Shown here piece after piece: positions 18,246 to 26,920 of a DNA stretch of 53,010 nt (positions are counted from its first letter, which is position 1; the number at the start of each line of letters is the position of its first letter). This DNA comes from Verrucomicrobiota bacterium. Its GTDB lineage: Bacteria; Verrucomicrobiota; Verrucomicrobiia; Verrucomicrobiales; Akkermansiaceae. The notes beneath the pieces were generated by a model that did no database searches, was not told the origin of the DNA, and saw only the letters and a list, made by a program, of their open reading frames with translations. The stretch covers positions 1-53,010 of the forward strand of contig JAPLUI010000486.1 of the NCBI GenBank assembly GCA_026397725.1, given 5' to 3'. Position numbers and translations under genes: made by a program.

Positions 18246-19406
18246 GTGGCCGCGAAACCAAAACCCAAATCCACCGGCAATTGCTTCGCTGTGATCGGCA
18301 GCGACGAAGGAGAGGTGCGGGCCCATGCCCTGCTGCTCTACCACGAATTGACTGGCGGCAACGACGATGGCTTCACCCACGAAACCATCGATGGCATCGC
18401 CGACAACTCGGATTCCGCCTACGGAATTTGCGCCTCCACCATTCAGGCCCTGCTCACCATTCCGATGTTTGGCGGCGACAAGGTGGTCTGGCTGCGTAAC
18501 GCCAATTTTCTCGCGGACAGCGTGACCGGCCGCTCGCAACGGACCGAGGACGGCGTCGAAAGCCTCCGCGCCACCTTGGAACGAGGCCTGCCACCCGGCG
18601 TGAAGTTCCTGCTCACCGCCCAGGGCGTGGACAAACGCCGCACCTTCTGGAAATTCATCGAGAAAACCGCCGCAGTCCAGGTCTTTGACCTCATCGATAC
18701 CAGTCGCGACGGCTGGACCGATCAGGTCGCCTCGCTGGTCACCAAACGCGGCCATGAACTCGGCCTGGACTTCACCGCAGACGCCCTCGCGCTGTTTGTC
18801 CTGCTGGCCGGCGAGGCCACCCAGCAAATCGCCAACGAACTCGAAAAACTCGATCTGTTCCTCGGCCCGCAGCGCCGCGAAGTCACCACCGAGGACGTCC
18901 GCCAAATCGTCCCGCTCAGCCGCGCCGCCGCCGTTTTCGAGATCGGCCAGACCATCCAGCAAGGCGATGTCGCACGCGCCATCCAACTCATCGATCAACA
19001 ACTCGGGGCCAATGAATCCGCCATCGGCATCATGCGGGCCTCCATCATTCCAACCGTGCGGAATCTTTTCATGGCCAAGTTGATCGTCGAGAAATTCAAG
19101 GTTGCGAGTGGCAACTATGGGGCGTTTGCCGGTGGCCTCAACCGCCTGCCGGAAGCGGAGCGGGCCTGGCTGCCGCAAAAAAAGGACGGCAGTGGCGTCA
19201 ATGTGTTCCCGATTTTCCTGTGTGTTGCGATGGCTGCGAACTTCGAGCTTGAGGGTCTGCAGAAAGTGCTGGAAGCCACCCTCAAGGCGGATCAGGCGCT
19301 GGTCACCACCGGCTTGGACCACCGGCTCATCCTGCATCGCCTGATTGCGGAAGTCGCCGCTGCCCGCAACTCTCCTAACAAAGTCGCCGTCCCGTTCCGC
19401 CGATGA
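18246..19406 (+). CDS. holA: DNA polymerase III delta subunit
   Basis: 386 residues, similar in size to other HolA proteins. The delta subunit is the wrench of the clamp loader and opens the beta clamp. The N-terminal AAA-like domain shows a degenerate P-loop area (CFAVIGSDEGEVRAHALLLY) and the typical LLTIPMFGGDKVVWLRNANF block. The middle shows LPPGVKFLLTAQGVDKRRTFWKF. The C-terminal collar has EATQQIANELEKLDLFLG and VVPLS-like IVPLSRAAAVFEIG. The start is GTG 18246. Its stop overlaps the start of the TauE-like gene by four bases, so the two are translationally coupled. Confidence 0.88.
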   Translation: MAAKPKPKSTGNCFAVIGSDEGEVRAHALLLYHELTGGNDDGFTHETIDGIADNSDSAYGICASTIQALLTIPMFGGDKVVWLRNANFLADSVTGRSQRTEDGVESLRATLERGLPPGVKFLLTAQGVDKRRTFWKFIEKTAAVQVFDLIDTSRDGWTDQVASLVTKRGHELGLDFTADALALFVLLAGEATQQIANELEKLDLFLGPQRREVTTEDVRQIVPLSRAAAVFEIGQTIQQGDVARAIQLIDQQLGANESAIGIMRASIIPTVRNLFMAKLIVEKFKVASGNYGAFAGGLNRLPEAERAWLPQKKDGSGVNVFPIFLCVAMAANFELEGLQKVLEATLKADQALVTTGLDHRLILHRLIAEVAAARNSPNKVAVPFRR

Positions 19407-19765
19407 AAAGCCTGCTGGTTGTCATTCTCATTGGGGTTGCCGCAGGCGTGGTCGGGGCGCTGTGTGGCGTCGGTGGCGGCATTGTGATGGTGCCGGCCTT
19501 TGTCACGGTGCTGGGCTTTGACCAGAAGAGTGCCGTCGCCACCTCCATGGCCGTCATTGTTGCCATCGCCGCCTCCGCCACGCTGAGCAATCATCGGGCC
19601 GGCGGGCTCATCGCGTGGAAAGTCGTGCTCATGGTCGGTTGCGCCTCCGCCATTGCGGCGTGGTTTGGCAGCGATGTGATGCGTTCGATGAGCAATCACA
19701 CGCTCACCCGGATCTTCGGCATCGTGCTGCTCGTCTTCGGCATCCGCATGCTGTGGAAAGGCTGA
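19403..19765 (+). CDS. Half-length TauE/SafE-family (DUF81) membrane protein
   Basis: 120 residues with four predicted membrane helices. It carries the family signature near the N-terminus (AAGVVGALCGVGGGIVMVPA) and the SAVATSM segment that follows. Full TauE/SafE permeases have two such halves in about 250 residues; this one has a single half and must form a dimer if functional. The family is linked to export of sulfite, sulfoacetate or related anions; the substrate here is unknown. The ATG lies inside the end of holA (ATGA-type overlap). The gene ends six bases before the convergent heptosyltransferase gene. Confidence 0.82.
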   Translation: MKSLLVVILIGVAAGVVGALCGVGGGIVMVPAFVTVLGFDQKSAVATSMAVIVAIAASATLSNHRAGGLIAWKVVLMVGCASAIAAWFGSDVMRSMSNHTLTRIFGIVLLVFGIRMLWKG

Positions 19766-19771
19766 GTTCCA

Positions 19772-20704
19772 TCAAGCGCTGTGCTCCCGCACCGCCGCCA
19801 GCACCCGTGCCACCGTCAATTCGTTCTGACATCTGGCGTCCAGCGGGCATTTTGCCAGAAAACACGGGGCGCATTCCACATGCCGGTGTACCGTGGCATG
19901 ACACCGGCCCAGCGGGCGCTTCCAGACCGGATCATTCGGGCCGAACAAGGTCACACAGACGGCTCCCACATGCGCTGCCAGATGCGGCAGCGAACCATCC
20001 GCCGCCACCACCACCGCGTGTGCCGCCAGCCGCCGCAGCCCGCCGCCAAGTGGCTCCAGCTTGAGATACGGCAGCTCGCCCCCAAGCCGGGATAACAGCT
20101 TCTCACCCAGGTCGTCGCCTCCCCCCTGCCCGGCGATGGTCAGCTTCAGGCCGGTCGTCAGCAGGGCCTGCCCGACCTCCGCCCAGCGCTCCAATGGCCA
20201 CTCATGGCTTCTGCCGAAATCCGAATCCGGAGCGAGCAGCAGCGAGCGTGGTTCGCGGGTCACCCCGAGATCCACAGGTGCGAAAAACTCGGCGCGGGCG
20301 GTTTCCAGCCCCAGGGTTTCCAACACCGTCAGGTAATGCCGGACGCGATGCTCCAGCGGACGACCCGCCGGGGCCAGCGGCATGGGATGGGTTAGAAACC
20401 CTCGCAGGGCCTTTTCGTTCGGCCCGAGGCGGCGTGGAATCTTCGCCCGCAGGCAGACCTCGGCCGCCAGGCCCGGCTCCCAGACCAGCGCCGCCTGCCA
20501 CTTTCCTTTCACCTCGGCCGCCACCGCCCGCTCCTTCGCATCCGTAGGGAAAGCCATCACTGTTAGGCCAGCCAGCGTCTCCCAGAATTCCCGTTGCGCC
20601 GCAGCGCACAGCACGCCTACGCCCACCCCGGAGGCGAGCAGCGCCCGCACCGCCGGCACGGCGAAACACCCCTCATCCCAGCGCCCGGGCACTGCGATCA
20701 ACAT
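19772..20704 (-). CDS. Glycosyltransferase family 9 (heptosyltransferase-like)
   Basis: 310 residues in the GT9/heptosyltransferase fold, which transfers heptose or another sugar from an ADP-sugar to the lipopolysaccharide core on the cytoplasmic face. The N-terminal half begins MLIAVPGRWDEGCFAVPAV and keeps the LGxxDxxxxxP-like glycine region in modified form. The C-terminal half has LLLAPDSDFGRSHEWPLERW, LTIAGQGGGDD, VVVAADGSLPHLAAHVG and VTLFGPNDPVWKRPLG, typical of ADP-heptose binding. Several Cys near the end (CAPCFLAKCPLDARC) match the family C-terminus. A GGAGGA sequence directly before ATG 20704 supports this start, although the frame is open far upstream into lepA on the opposite strand. 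It is divergent from lepA. Confidence 0.88.
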   Translation of the reverse strand: MLIAVPGRWDEGCFAVPAVRALLASGVGVGVLCAAAQREFWETLAGLTVMAFPTDAKERAVAAEVKGKWQAALVWEPGLAAEVCLRAKIPRRLGPNEKALRGFLTHPMPLAPAGRPLEHRVRHYLTVLETLGLETARAEFFAPVDLGVTREPRSLLLAPDSDFGRSHEWPLERWAEVGQALLTTGLKLTIAGQGGGDDLGEKLLSRLGGELPYLKLEPLGGGLRRLAAHAVVVAADGSLPHLAAHVGAVCVTLFGPNDPVWKRPLGRCHATVHRHVECAPCFLAKCPLDARCQNELTVARVLAAVREHSA

Positions 20705-20878
20705 TCCTCCCCCAACTTGTGATTGCGTCGTCACGGCGACAATGTAGCATTTCCACCCGCCATCGGAAACTGCAAAGTCAGCCCCGCTTTTCCGCTCTGC
20801 TTTTCCGCTCTTGATCTTTCGTGCCAGCTCGGCTATTGCCTGCGTTCCCTCCGCCCTGCCCCGCCGCTTCCCCATCCC

Positions 20879-22678
20879 ATGTCCACCGAGCTGACCCGCA
20901 ATTTCTCGATCATCGCCCACATCGACCACGGGAAAACCACGCTCTCTGACCGCTTGCTCGAGTCCACCAGCACCATCACGTTTCGCCAGCGCCAGGACCA
21001 ACTCCTCGATTCCATGGATCTGGAACGGGAAAAAGGCATCACCATCAAGTCCCATCCGGTCGCCATGGAATACACCGCCAGGGACGGCAAAACCTACAAA
21101 CTCAACCTGCTCGATACCCCCGGCCATGTCGATTTTTCCTACGAGGTGTCCCGCGCGCTGGCCGCCTGCGAGGGGGCCATCCTGATGGTCGATGCTGCCC
21201 AAGGCGTGGAGGCCCAAACCGTCGCCAACCTCCATCTGGCCACCCTGCAAAACCTCCTGATCATCCCGGTCCTCAACAAAATCGACCTGCCGGCTGCTGA
21301 TGTCGCGAAGTGCAAACGCCAACTCGAGGAAATCCTCTGCATCCCCGCCGAGGACTGCATCCCCGCCTCCGCCAAAAACGGCATCGGCATCGAGGACATC
21401 CTTGAGGCCATCATCGCCCGCGTCCCCGCCCCCGTGGAAAACCCCGACAAGCTGCTCCGCTGCGGGGTCTTCGATTCACTCTACGACGCCTACCGCGGCG
21501 TCGTGTCCTACGTCCGCGTCTTTTCCGGCACCGTGAAACGCGGCCAGAAGGTCAAGCTCTTCGCCACCGGCAACACCTATGAAGTCAAGGAAGTCGGCAT
21601 CTTCACCCCCAAGATGAATGCCTGCGAGGTCTTGCGGGCCGGCGACGTCGGCTACGTCATTGCCAACATGAAATCCGCCAGCGAAGTCAAGGTGGGCGAC
21701 ACCATGACCGATGCCACCCACCCGTGCCCGGAGGCCTTGCCCGGCTACAAGGAAGTCCAACCGATGGTGTTCTCCGGCATCTATCCGGTCGATTCCGTTG
21801 ACTATGAATCCCTGAAGATGGCCATGGGCAAGCTTCAGATCAACGATCCGGCGTTCACCTATCAACAGGAAAGCTCCACCGCGCTGGGCTTCGGTTTCCG
21901 CTGCGGGTTCCTCGGCCTGCTGCACATGGAAATCATCCAGGAACGCCTGCGCCGGGAGTTCGACATGAACGTGATCTCCACCTATCCGTCGGTGATCTAT
22001 CATGTCATGCTCACCGATGGTTCCGAGCTGGTGGTGGACAATCCCACCTTGTTTCCCGAACCCCAAGGCATCCAGGAAATCCTCGAACCCATCGTCAAGG
22101 TCTTCATCATGGTCCCCGGCGAGTACATCGGCGACATGATGCAACTCGTCCTCGAAAAACGCGGCGAGGTGACCCACACCGAAACCATCGATGACACCCG
22201 CGTCATCCTCTCCTGTGTGCTGCCGCTGGCCGAGATCCTGGTGGATTTCAACGACAAGCTCAAATCCATGACCCGTGGTTATGGCTCGATGGACTACGAA
22301 CACTCCGGCTACCGCGCCGCCAAGATGGTGAAAATGGACATGCTCATCGCCGGCGACCCGGTGGAAGCCTTCTCCACCATCGTTCATCGCGACAAGGCGG
22401 AAGCCTACGGGCGTGCCCTCGCCTCCCGCCTCAAGGAGGTCATTCCCGCTCATCTCTTCGTCGTCGCCATCCAGGCTGCCGTCGGCGGCAAGATCGTCGC
22501 CCGCGAGTCGATCTCCGCCATGCGCAAGAACGTCACCGCCAAGTGCTACGGCGGCGACATCACCCGCAAACGCAAGTTGCTGGAAAAACAGAAGGAAGGC
22601 AAGAAGAAGATGAAGCTCTTCGGCAAAGTCAACATCCCCCAGGATGCCTTCATCAAGGTCCTCAAGACCGGGGATTGA
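20879..22678 (+). CDS. lepA: Elongation factor 4 (LepA)
   Basis: 599 residues, the standard length. The start MSTELTRNFSIIAHIDHG carries the G1 P-loop AHIDHGKTTLSDRLL. G3 is LLDTPGHVDFSYEVSRAL and G4 is NKIDLPAAD. Domains II and III and the EF-G-like domain V follow, and the LepA-specific C-terminal domain ends with CYGGDITRKRKLLEKQKEGK and VNIPQDAFIKVLK. It is a ribosome-binding GTPase that remodels stalled or assembling ribosomes. The frame is open for 156 bases upstream, but that part lacks homology, so ATG 20879 is used. The gap of 174 bases to the heptosyltransferase start must hold divergent promoters. Confidence 0.97.
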   Translation: MSTELTRNFSIIAHIDHGKTTLSDRLLESTSTITFRQRQDQLLDSMDLEREKGITIKSHPVAMEYTARDGKTYKLNLLDTPGHVDFSYEVSRALAACEGAILMVDAAQGVEAQTVANLHLATLQNLLIIPVLNKIDLPAADVAKCKRQLEEILCIPAEDCIPASAKNGIGIEDILEAIIARVPAPVENPDKLLRCGVFDSLYDAYRGVVSYVRVFSGTVKRGQKVKLFATGNTYEVKEVGIFTPKMNACEVLRAGDVGYVIANMKSASEVKVGDTMTDATHPCPEALPGYKEVQPMVFSGIYPVDSVDYESLKMAMGKLQINDPAFTYQQESSTALGFGFRCGFLGLLHMEIIQERLRREFDMNVISTYPSVIYHVMLTDGSELVVDNPTLFPEPQGIQEILEPIVKVFIMVPGEYIGDMMQLVLEKRGEVTHTETIDDTRVILSCVLPLAEILVDFNDKLKSMTRGYGSMDYEHSGYRAAKMVKMDMLIAGDPVEAFSTIVHRDKAEAYGRALASRLKEVIPAHLFVVAIQAAVGGKIVARESISAMRKNVTAKCYGGDITRKRKLLEKQKEGKKKMKLFGKVNIPQDAFIKVLKTGD

Positions 22679-22757
22679 GCGCGGGGGGGCCGAGTATGAT
22701 AATAGGGGACTCCGCTATTCCAGGGCAAAGTGATGGCAGAGACATGGTTTACCGGGC

Positions 22758-23759
22758 TCACCAGCGGATGGCGGCGGCGGCCCAGGTCAGGCCGGCGCCG
22801 AAGACGACGAGCACGATGTGCTCGCCGCGCTTGAAGGCACCGCTGCGGTTGGCTTCGTCGAGGGCGATGGCGATGGCGGCGGCGGAGGTGTTGCCGTACT
22901 TGTGGAGGTTGATGAAGACGCGCTCGTTAGGCACGGCAAGGCGGTCGGCGATGGCGTCGATGATCCGCCGATTTGCCTGATGGGGGATGATGCAGGCGAT
23001 GTCCTCCGCGCACAGTCCGGCGCGTGCGATGACTTTTTCGGCGGCTTCCTTCATGCGATTGACGGCATGTTTGAAGACTTCCCTGCCGAGCATGTTGAGC
23101 GTGAAGAGGTGGTCGTTCACGTTGCTGGCAGTGATCGGGCAGGCGGTGCCACCACCGGGGATTTTGAGGAGGTGGATGAGACTGCCATCGGTGCCCATCT
23201 CGGTGGCGAGGATGGCGCCTTCCCCCGGTTCGGCGATTCGCAACACGGCGGCACCCGCGCCGTCGCCAAACAACACGCAGGTGGAGCGGTCTTCCCAATT
23301 GGTGACGGACGAGAGTTTCTCCGCACCGATGATGATGGCATTCTTGAAGGCCCCGGAGGAAATCAGGCGTTTGGCGATTTTCATCGCGTACAGAAACCCG
23401 GAGCAGGCGGCGGAAATATCGAAGGCGACCGCCCGGCTCGCGCCAAGGTTCTGCTGGATATAGCAGGCGGTGGCCGGGGTGGGAGTGTCCGGGGTGATGG
23501 TGGCCACAATGATCAGCTCCAGATCCGCAGCGGCGAGTGCGGCGTGTTCGAGGGCACGGCGGGCCGCATGGGTGGCCATTTGGGAGGTGGTTTCGTCCGC
23601 CGTGGCGATGCGGCGTTCCCTGATGCCGGTGCGGGTGAGGATCCACTCTTCGCTGGTGTCCACCATCTTCGCCAACTCCGCGTTGGTGAGGATCCGCTCA
23701 GGGACGTAGCTGCCGGTGCCTGCGATACAGACATGAAGGTTGCTCGTCAATTCACTCAT
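22758..23759 (-). CDS. fabH: Beta-ketoacyl-ACP synthase III
   Basis: 333 residues. FabH condenses acetyl-CoA with malonyl-ACP to start fatty acid synthesis. The catalytic triad is visible: Cys in DISAACSGFLYAM, His in CIIPHQANRRI, and Asn in KYGNTSAAAIAIAL. The N-terminal GTGSYVPERILTNAELAKMVDTS and TRTGIRERR are standard. It is the last gene of the minus-strand cluster DUF177-rpmF-plsX-fabH, 66 bases after plsX. Convergent with lepA. Confidence 0.96.
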   Translation of the reverse strand: MSELTSNLHVCIAGTGSYVPERILTNAELAKMVDTSEEWILTRTGIRERRIATADETTSQMATHAARRALEHAALAAADLELIIVATITPDTPTPATACYIQQNLGASRAVAFDISAACSGFLYAMKIAKRLISSGAFKNAIIIGAEKLSSVTNWEDRSTCVLFGDGAGAAVLRIAEPGEGAILATEMGTDGSLIHLLKIPGGGTACPITASNVNDHLFTLNMLGREVFKHAVNRMKEAAEKVIARAGLCAEDIACIIPHQANRRIIDAIADRLAVPNERVFINLHKYGNTSAAAIAIALDEANRSGAFKRGEHIVLVVFGAGLTWAAAAIRW

Positions 23760-23825
23760 GCGGCCGAAGACTGAAACGCCAGCCCGGCAGCCACAAGCGC
23801 GAAGTTGATTAGGATGCGTTAAATT

Positions 23826-24857
23826 TCAAATTCCGCTAACCGGCGGGAGGTGATGAATGGCCGCGAGCGCTTCCTCGATGCGCGGGTTGACGCGATGGGC
23901 GACGGTCTCGATGCCGACGCGGATGGCGTTGCGCATGGCCAGCGCGGAGGATGAGCCGTGAGCGATGATGACCACTCCATTGACGCCGAGCAAGGGACTG
24001 CCGCCGTAGGTTTCGTAGCTGCTCTTTTCCTTGAGTGCGGTGAAGGCGCCTTTGGCGATCAAGGCCCCCAGCATCCGCAGCGGGCTGGCGGTGATTTCCG
24101 CTTTGAGCCACTTGGAGACTGCTTTGGCGGTGGATTCCACGGTCTTGAGCATGACATTGCCGGTGAAGCCATCGCAGAGGACGACGTCGAGTTCGGTCTC
24201 GAACAAATCGGTGCCCTCGACGTTGCCGATGAAATGGATGCCGGGGGTTTGCTTGAGGAGCTTGAAGGTTTCCTTGGTGAAGGCGGTGCCCTTTTCGTCT
24301 TCCTCGCCGTTGGACATGAGCCCCACCCGCGGGTTTTTCACGCCGAGCACATGGCGGGCAAAAGCCGTGCCCATCACCGCATAAGCGACGAGGTGTTCCG
24401 GCTTGGCCTCGGGGTTGGCACCGGCATCAAGGATGCTGCACAAGCCGTGCTCGTTGGGAATGGCGGTGGAGATGCCGGCCCGGTCCACGCCCTTGAGCGT
24501 GCGCAGCTTCAAGGTGGCGGAGGCCACGGCCGCGCCGGTATTGCCAGCGGAAACAAAGGCGTCGGCACGGCCGTCCTTGACCAGATCCATGGCGATGTTG
24601 ATGGACGACAGTTTCTTGCGGCGCACGGTATTCGCGCCGGGCTCGGACATGCCGATCACTTCCGGGGCATGGACGATGCTCACCCTCGAGCTGTGGAGGT
24701 CCAGGCCCTGTCTGGCACATTCGTCCCGGAGCAAGGCCTGCTCCCCTACCAGAAACAAATGCCGGAGTTTGGGATACCGGCGCAAGGCCTCCAGGGCTCC
24801 TCCGACGTTAACCGAAGGGGCATGATCCCCGCCCATGGCGTCCAAGGCTAATTTCAT
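23826..24857 (-). CDS. plsX: Phosphate acyltransferase PlsX
   Basis: 343 residues. PlsX makes acyl-phosphate from acyl-ACP, the first step of the PlsX/PlsY route to phosphatidic acid. The start MKLALDAMGGDHAP is diagnostic. Other blocks are ADAFVSAGNTGAAVA, NEHGLCSILDAGANPEAKPEHL, LMSNGEEDEKGT, NVEGTDLF, VLCDGFTGNVMLKTVES, and near the C-terminus GSPLLGVNGVVIIAHGSS. An upstream in-frame ATG would add 13 non-homologous residues, so ATG 24857 is chosen. It lies between rpmF and fabH, the classic lipid-synthesis arrangement. Confidence 0.96.
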   Translation of the reverse strand: MKLALDAMGGDHAPSVNVGGALEALRRYPKLRHLFLVGEQALLRDECARQGLDLHSSRVSIVHAPEVIGMSEPGANTVRRKKLSSINIAMDLVKDGRADAFVSAGNTGAAVASATLKLRTLKGVDRAGISTAIPNEHGLCSILDAGANPEAKPEHLVAYAVMGTAFARHVLGVKNPRVGLMSNGEEDEKGTAFTKETFKLLKQTPGIHFIGNVEGTDLFETELDVVLCDGFTGNVMLKTVESTAKAVSKWLKAEITASPLRMLGALIAKGAFTALKEKSSYETYGGSPLLGVNGVVIIAHGSSSALAMRNAIRVGIETVAHRVNPRIEEALAAIHHLPPVSGI

Positions 24858-24956
24858 AGGATGAATTTGGAAATGCGGCAGAGAATTCAAAGGCACAACA
24901 GCCGCCGCGCCGGGAGTACCCGACGCGGCAAGTCCGGCCTGTCACCCGAGGGTGCG

Positions 24957-25139
24957 TCAGTTGGCTTCAACGTCCAGCACCTGGCGATCGCGGTAGTAGC
25001 CACAAGACGGGCAGGCGATGTGCGATGGCACACGGCTTCCGCACTCGGGGCAGCTCTTGAAGATCGGCGCACGCCAGCGGGTGGCGCCGCGGCGCATTTT
25101 CTGACGGCTTTTGGATTGGCGGCGTTTTGGTACGGCCAT
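24957..25139 (-). CDS. rpmF: 50S ribosomal protein L32
   Basis: 60 residues beginning MAVPKRRQSKSRQKMRRG, the standard bL32 start. A zinc-binding pair CPECG and CPSCGYYRDRQV marks the zinc-containing (C+) form. It lies 14 bases after the DUF177 gene and 99 bases before plsX, the conserved yceD-rpmF-plsX order. Confidence 0.96.
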   Translation of the reverse strand: MAVPKRRQSKSRQKMRRGATRWRAPIFKSCPECGSRVPSHIACPSCGYYRDRQVLDVEAN

Positions 25140-25153
25140 AATGTTTGGTTGGT

Positions 25154-25657
25154 TCAGGGTTGGTTCTTGAGGTCCTTGAGGGTGTCGAGGGCCGACCATC
25201 GGTCGTCACCTTCGGCGCGGGGCGGGGTCTCTAGCCCGGTTTCCACGGCTTTGTCCACTGCTAAATATCGGGAATCGATTTCACACTCCTGCGCAACGTC
25301 GCCATGTTCGCATTTCGGGTCGATGGGAAAGTGGATCAAAACCTCTTCGCGGATGGCCTCCGTGGCATCCAGCTCGCCTTCCGTGCCGATTTCCAAGGAA
25401 ATCGCGGCATTTTCCACGCGGATGGTCTGGATGAAGGGATGGAGGGTCCTGACGCAAGTGAATTCAAAGGGCGCGACCAGCGTGCCGAGCAGCAGCAACT
25501 CCGAACCATAGCGCTGCGCCCACAGCTCGTAAACCAGCGGCCCCGTGGGCCGCGCATCTCCTTCCGGCAGGTCAAAAACCTCCGCTGCCAACTCGCCCAC
25601 AAAGCTTTTCCCCGCTTCGGGCAGGCTCGCCAGGTCGATTTTCAAGCGCGTTTTCAT
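25154..25657 (-). CDS. DUF177 (YceD-like) protein
   Basis: 167 residues in the position of yceD, directly before rpmF. The family is linked to 23S rRNA accumulation and often carries Cys motifs; here the C-terminal half has few Cys and is rich in acidic residues (HGDVAQECEIDSRYLAVDK). The N-terminal MKTRLKIDLASLPEAGKSFVG and the middle block with ELLLLGTLVAPFEFTCVRTL fit the family. An in-frame TTG three codons upstream is the only alternative start. Its 5' end is 12 bases from the 3' end of the RAYT gene. Confidence 0.8.
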   Translation of the reverse strand: MKTRLKIDLASLPEAGKSFVGELAAEVFDLPEGDARPTGPLVYELWAQRYGSELLLLGTLVAPFEFTCVRTLHPFIQTIRVENAAISLEIGTEGELDATEAIREEVLIHFPIDPKCEHGDVAQECEIDSRYLAVDKAVETGLETPPRAEGDDRWSALDTLKDLKNQP

Positions 25658-25668
25658 GCGGGGCAACC

Positions 25669-26085
25669 CTAAGCGGCCCGGCCCCGCCCGGCAACCGCAA
25701 AGTGTCCTGATTTGTGATGTTCCTCCTGCGTCGCGATGTATTGCTCGACGGCTTCAAGATTCGACTGGCTAACGGAGAACACGCCGTACCCGGACTGCCA
25801 TGAAAATTTCGCCAGATCCGCCGATTTGGTTTTGATCCACGTGCTGGACACCCGCTTGATCTCCTTGACCCAATCCGCTTGGGAAATCCCGCGTCCGATC
25901 CGGGCGAGCAGATGGATATGGTCCTCGACCCCGCCGACAATGATAGGGACACAATCGAGTTGTTTGGAGATCCCGCCGAGATAGGAATGCACCTCACCAC
26001 GCAATGCCATATCGCGCAGGAATGGCATGCGGTCCTTGGTGGAGAATACGAGATGAAGATAGACCGATGAGAGCGATTGCGGCAT
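25669..26085 (-). CDS. RAYT / IS200-type Y1 transposase
   Basis: 138 residues of the Y1 transposase family (IS200/IS605 TnpA and REP-associated RAYTs). The metal-binding HUH motif is in VEDHIHLLARIGR. The candidate catalytic Tyr is in VEQYIATQEEHHKSG near the C-terminus. The N-terminal VYLHLVFSTKDRMPFL is typical. These enzymes nick and join single-stranded hairpin DNA. A dense array of REP-like palindromes with an 87-bp tandem repeat begins directly upstream (26108-26580), so this is probably a domesticated RAYT acting on those repeats. The protein looks intact. Confidence 0.9.
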   Translation of the reverse strand: MPQSLSSVYLHLVFSTKDRMPFLRDMALRGEVHSYLGGISKQLDCVPIIVGGVEDHIHLLARIGRGISQADWVKEIKRVSSTWIKTKSADLAKFSWQSGYGVFSVSQSNLEAVEQYIATQEEHHKSGHFAVAGRGRAA

Positions 26086-26107
26086 GGCCGGATTGTTGGT
26101 TTGGTTA

Positions 26108-26580
26108 GCGATCCGTGGGATTGACGATCAACCATTACCATCGTCGCCCGCCGGACACAACCCCCTTGGGGTTGAAAATCATGGCGGATCGGTATCCCAG
26201 GGTAGGCCCTGGCGGGCCAACCCTGGGCTGCGGGACATTGCCCCGTTGGGGCACAAGAATCACACCTTGCGGACCAATCCGAATCCCCACGGGATTTCGC
26301 ACCCATCAACGAATCCCAACGGGATTCCATCCCAAAGCCCAGGGTTGGAGCGCAGCGACTACCCTGGGAACCCTGGGTCCGTTGGATCCCCATATCCGAA
26401 TCCCAACGGGATTCCATCCCAAAGCCCAGGGTTGGAGCGTAGCGACTACCCTGGGAACCCTGGGTCCGTTAGATCCCCATATCCGAATCCCAACGGGATT
26501 CCGTCCCAAAGCCCAGGGTTGGAGCGCAGCGACTACCCTGGGGATACATCCGCAAACCCATCCCAACCCCAACGGGGTTG
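26108..26580. repeat. REP-like array with 87-bp tandem repeats
   Basis: Short palindromic words fill this stretch: CCCTTGGGG, GCCCCGTTGGGGC, GAATCCCAACGGGATTCC and CCCAGGGTTGG...CTACCCTGGG. From 26311 an 87-bp unit starts three times (26311, 26398, 26485), with few changes; the third copy is incomplete. The unit is a multiple of three and so yields long frames on both strands with a repeated 29-residue peptide, but nothing suggests coding. Its position next to the RAYT gene fits substrate repeats of that enzyme. Confidence 0.88.
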
Positions 26581-26599
26581 CGTCCGGCGCGGGGGGCGG

Positions 26600-26797
26600 G
26601 ACGATTCTCGGAAATCCGGCGATGTCGCGAATTCATCGCGATGGTCTGCGTGCCGCCGTCGGCATCGGCCACGTCGTAATAGACCTCCACAACTTGGTGC
26701 CCGGCCGCTGGGAAGCGCGGACGTTGGAGACCACGGGCGGCACTGCCAGCGCCGACAGCACGGCGGCGAGAAGCAACGAAACGGTGAGTGATTTCAT
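26600..26797 (-). pseudogene. Truncated, frameshifted secreted-protein gene
   Basis: From ATG 26797 the minus strand reads a signal peptide (MKSLTVSLLLAAVLSALA) and then PPVVSNVRASQRPGTKL. A one-base loss shifts the frame, after which VEVYYDVADADGGTQTIAM continues. This N-terminal block is common in exported formylglycine-enzyme-like (SUMF1-type) proteins of Verrucomicrobia, judging from memory of the pattern VSNVRASQRxGTKLVDVYYDxADADG. The rest of the gene is replaced by the REP array. Confidence 0.65.
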
Positions 26798-26920
26798 GGC
26801 AGGGTGGGAATGACGTGCAGCAGCCTGAAGCAGGATTTACGGAGTGGCCAGGCGCATTTTCCGCTGATTCCGGATTTCCCGCTCGCCAGCCGCGTTCCTG
26901 CCCATAGGCTCGGCTCCGCA

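Noticed and set aside
19772..21322. Open frame extending the heptosyltransferase upstream by about 200 codons
   Set aside because: The extension is antisense to lepA and non-homologous; a GGAGGA-preceded ATG at 20704 fits the family start.
22685..22720. Hairpin AATAG...CTATT after lepA as a terminator
   Set aside because: The stem has a mismatch, is short and is not followed by a T-run.
26306..26572. Long frames on both strands with a repeated 29-residue peptide
   Set aside because: They follow from the 87-bp tandem repeat being divisible by three; no homology or start signals support a protein.
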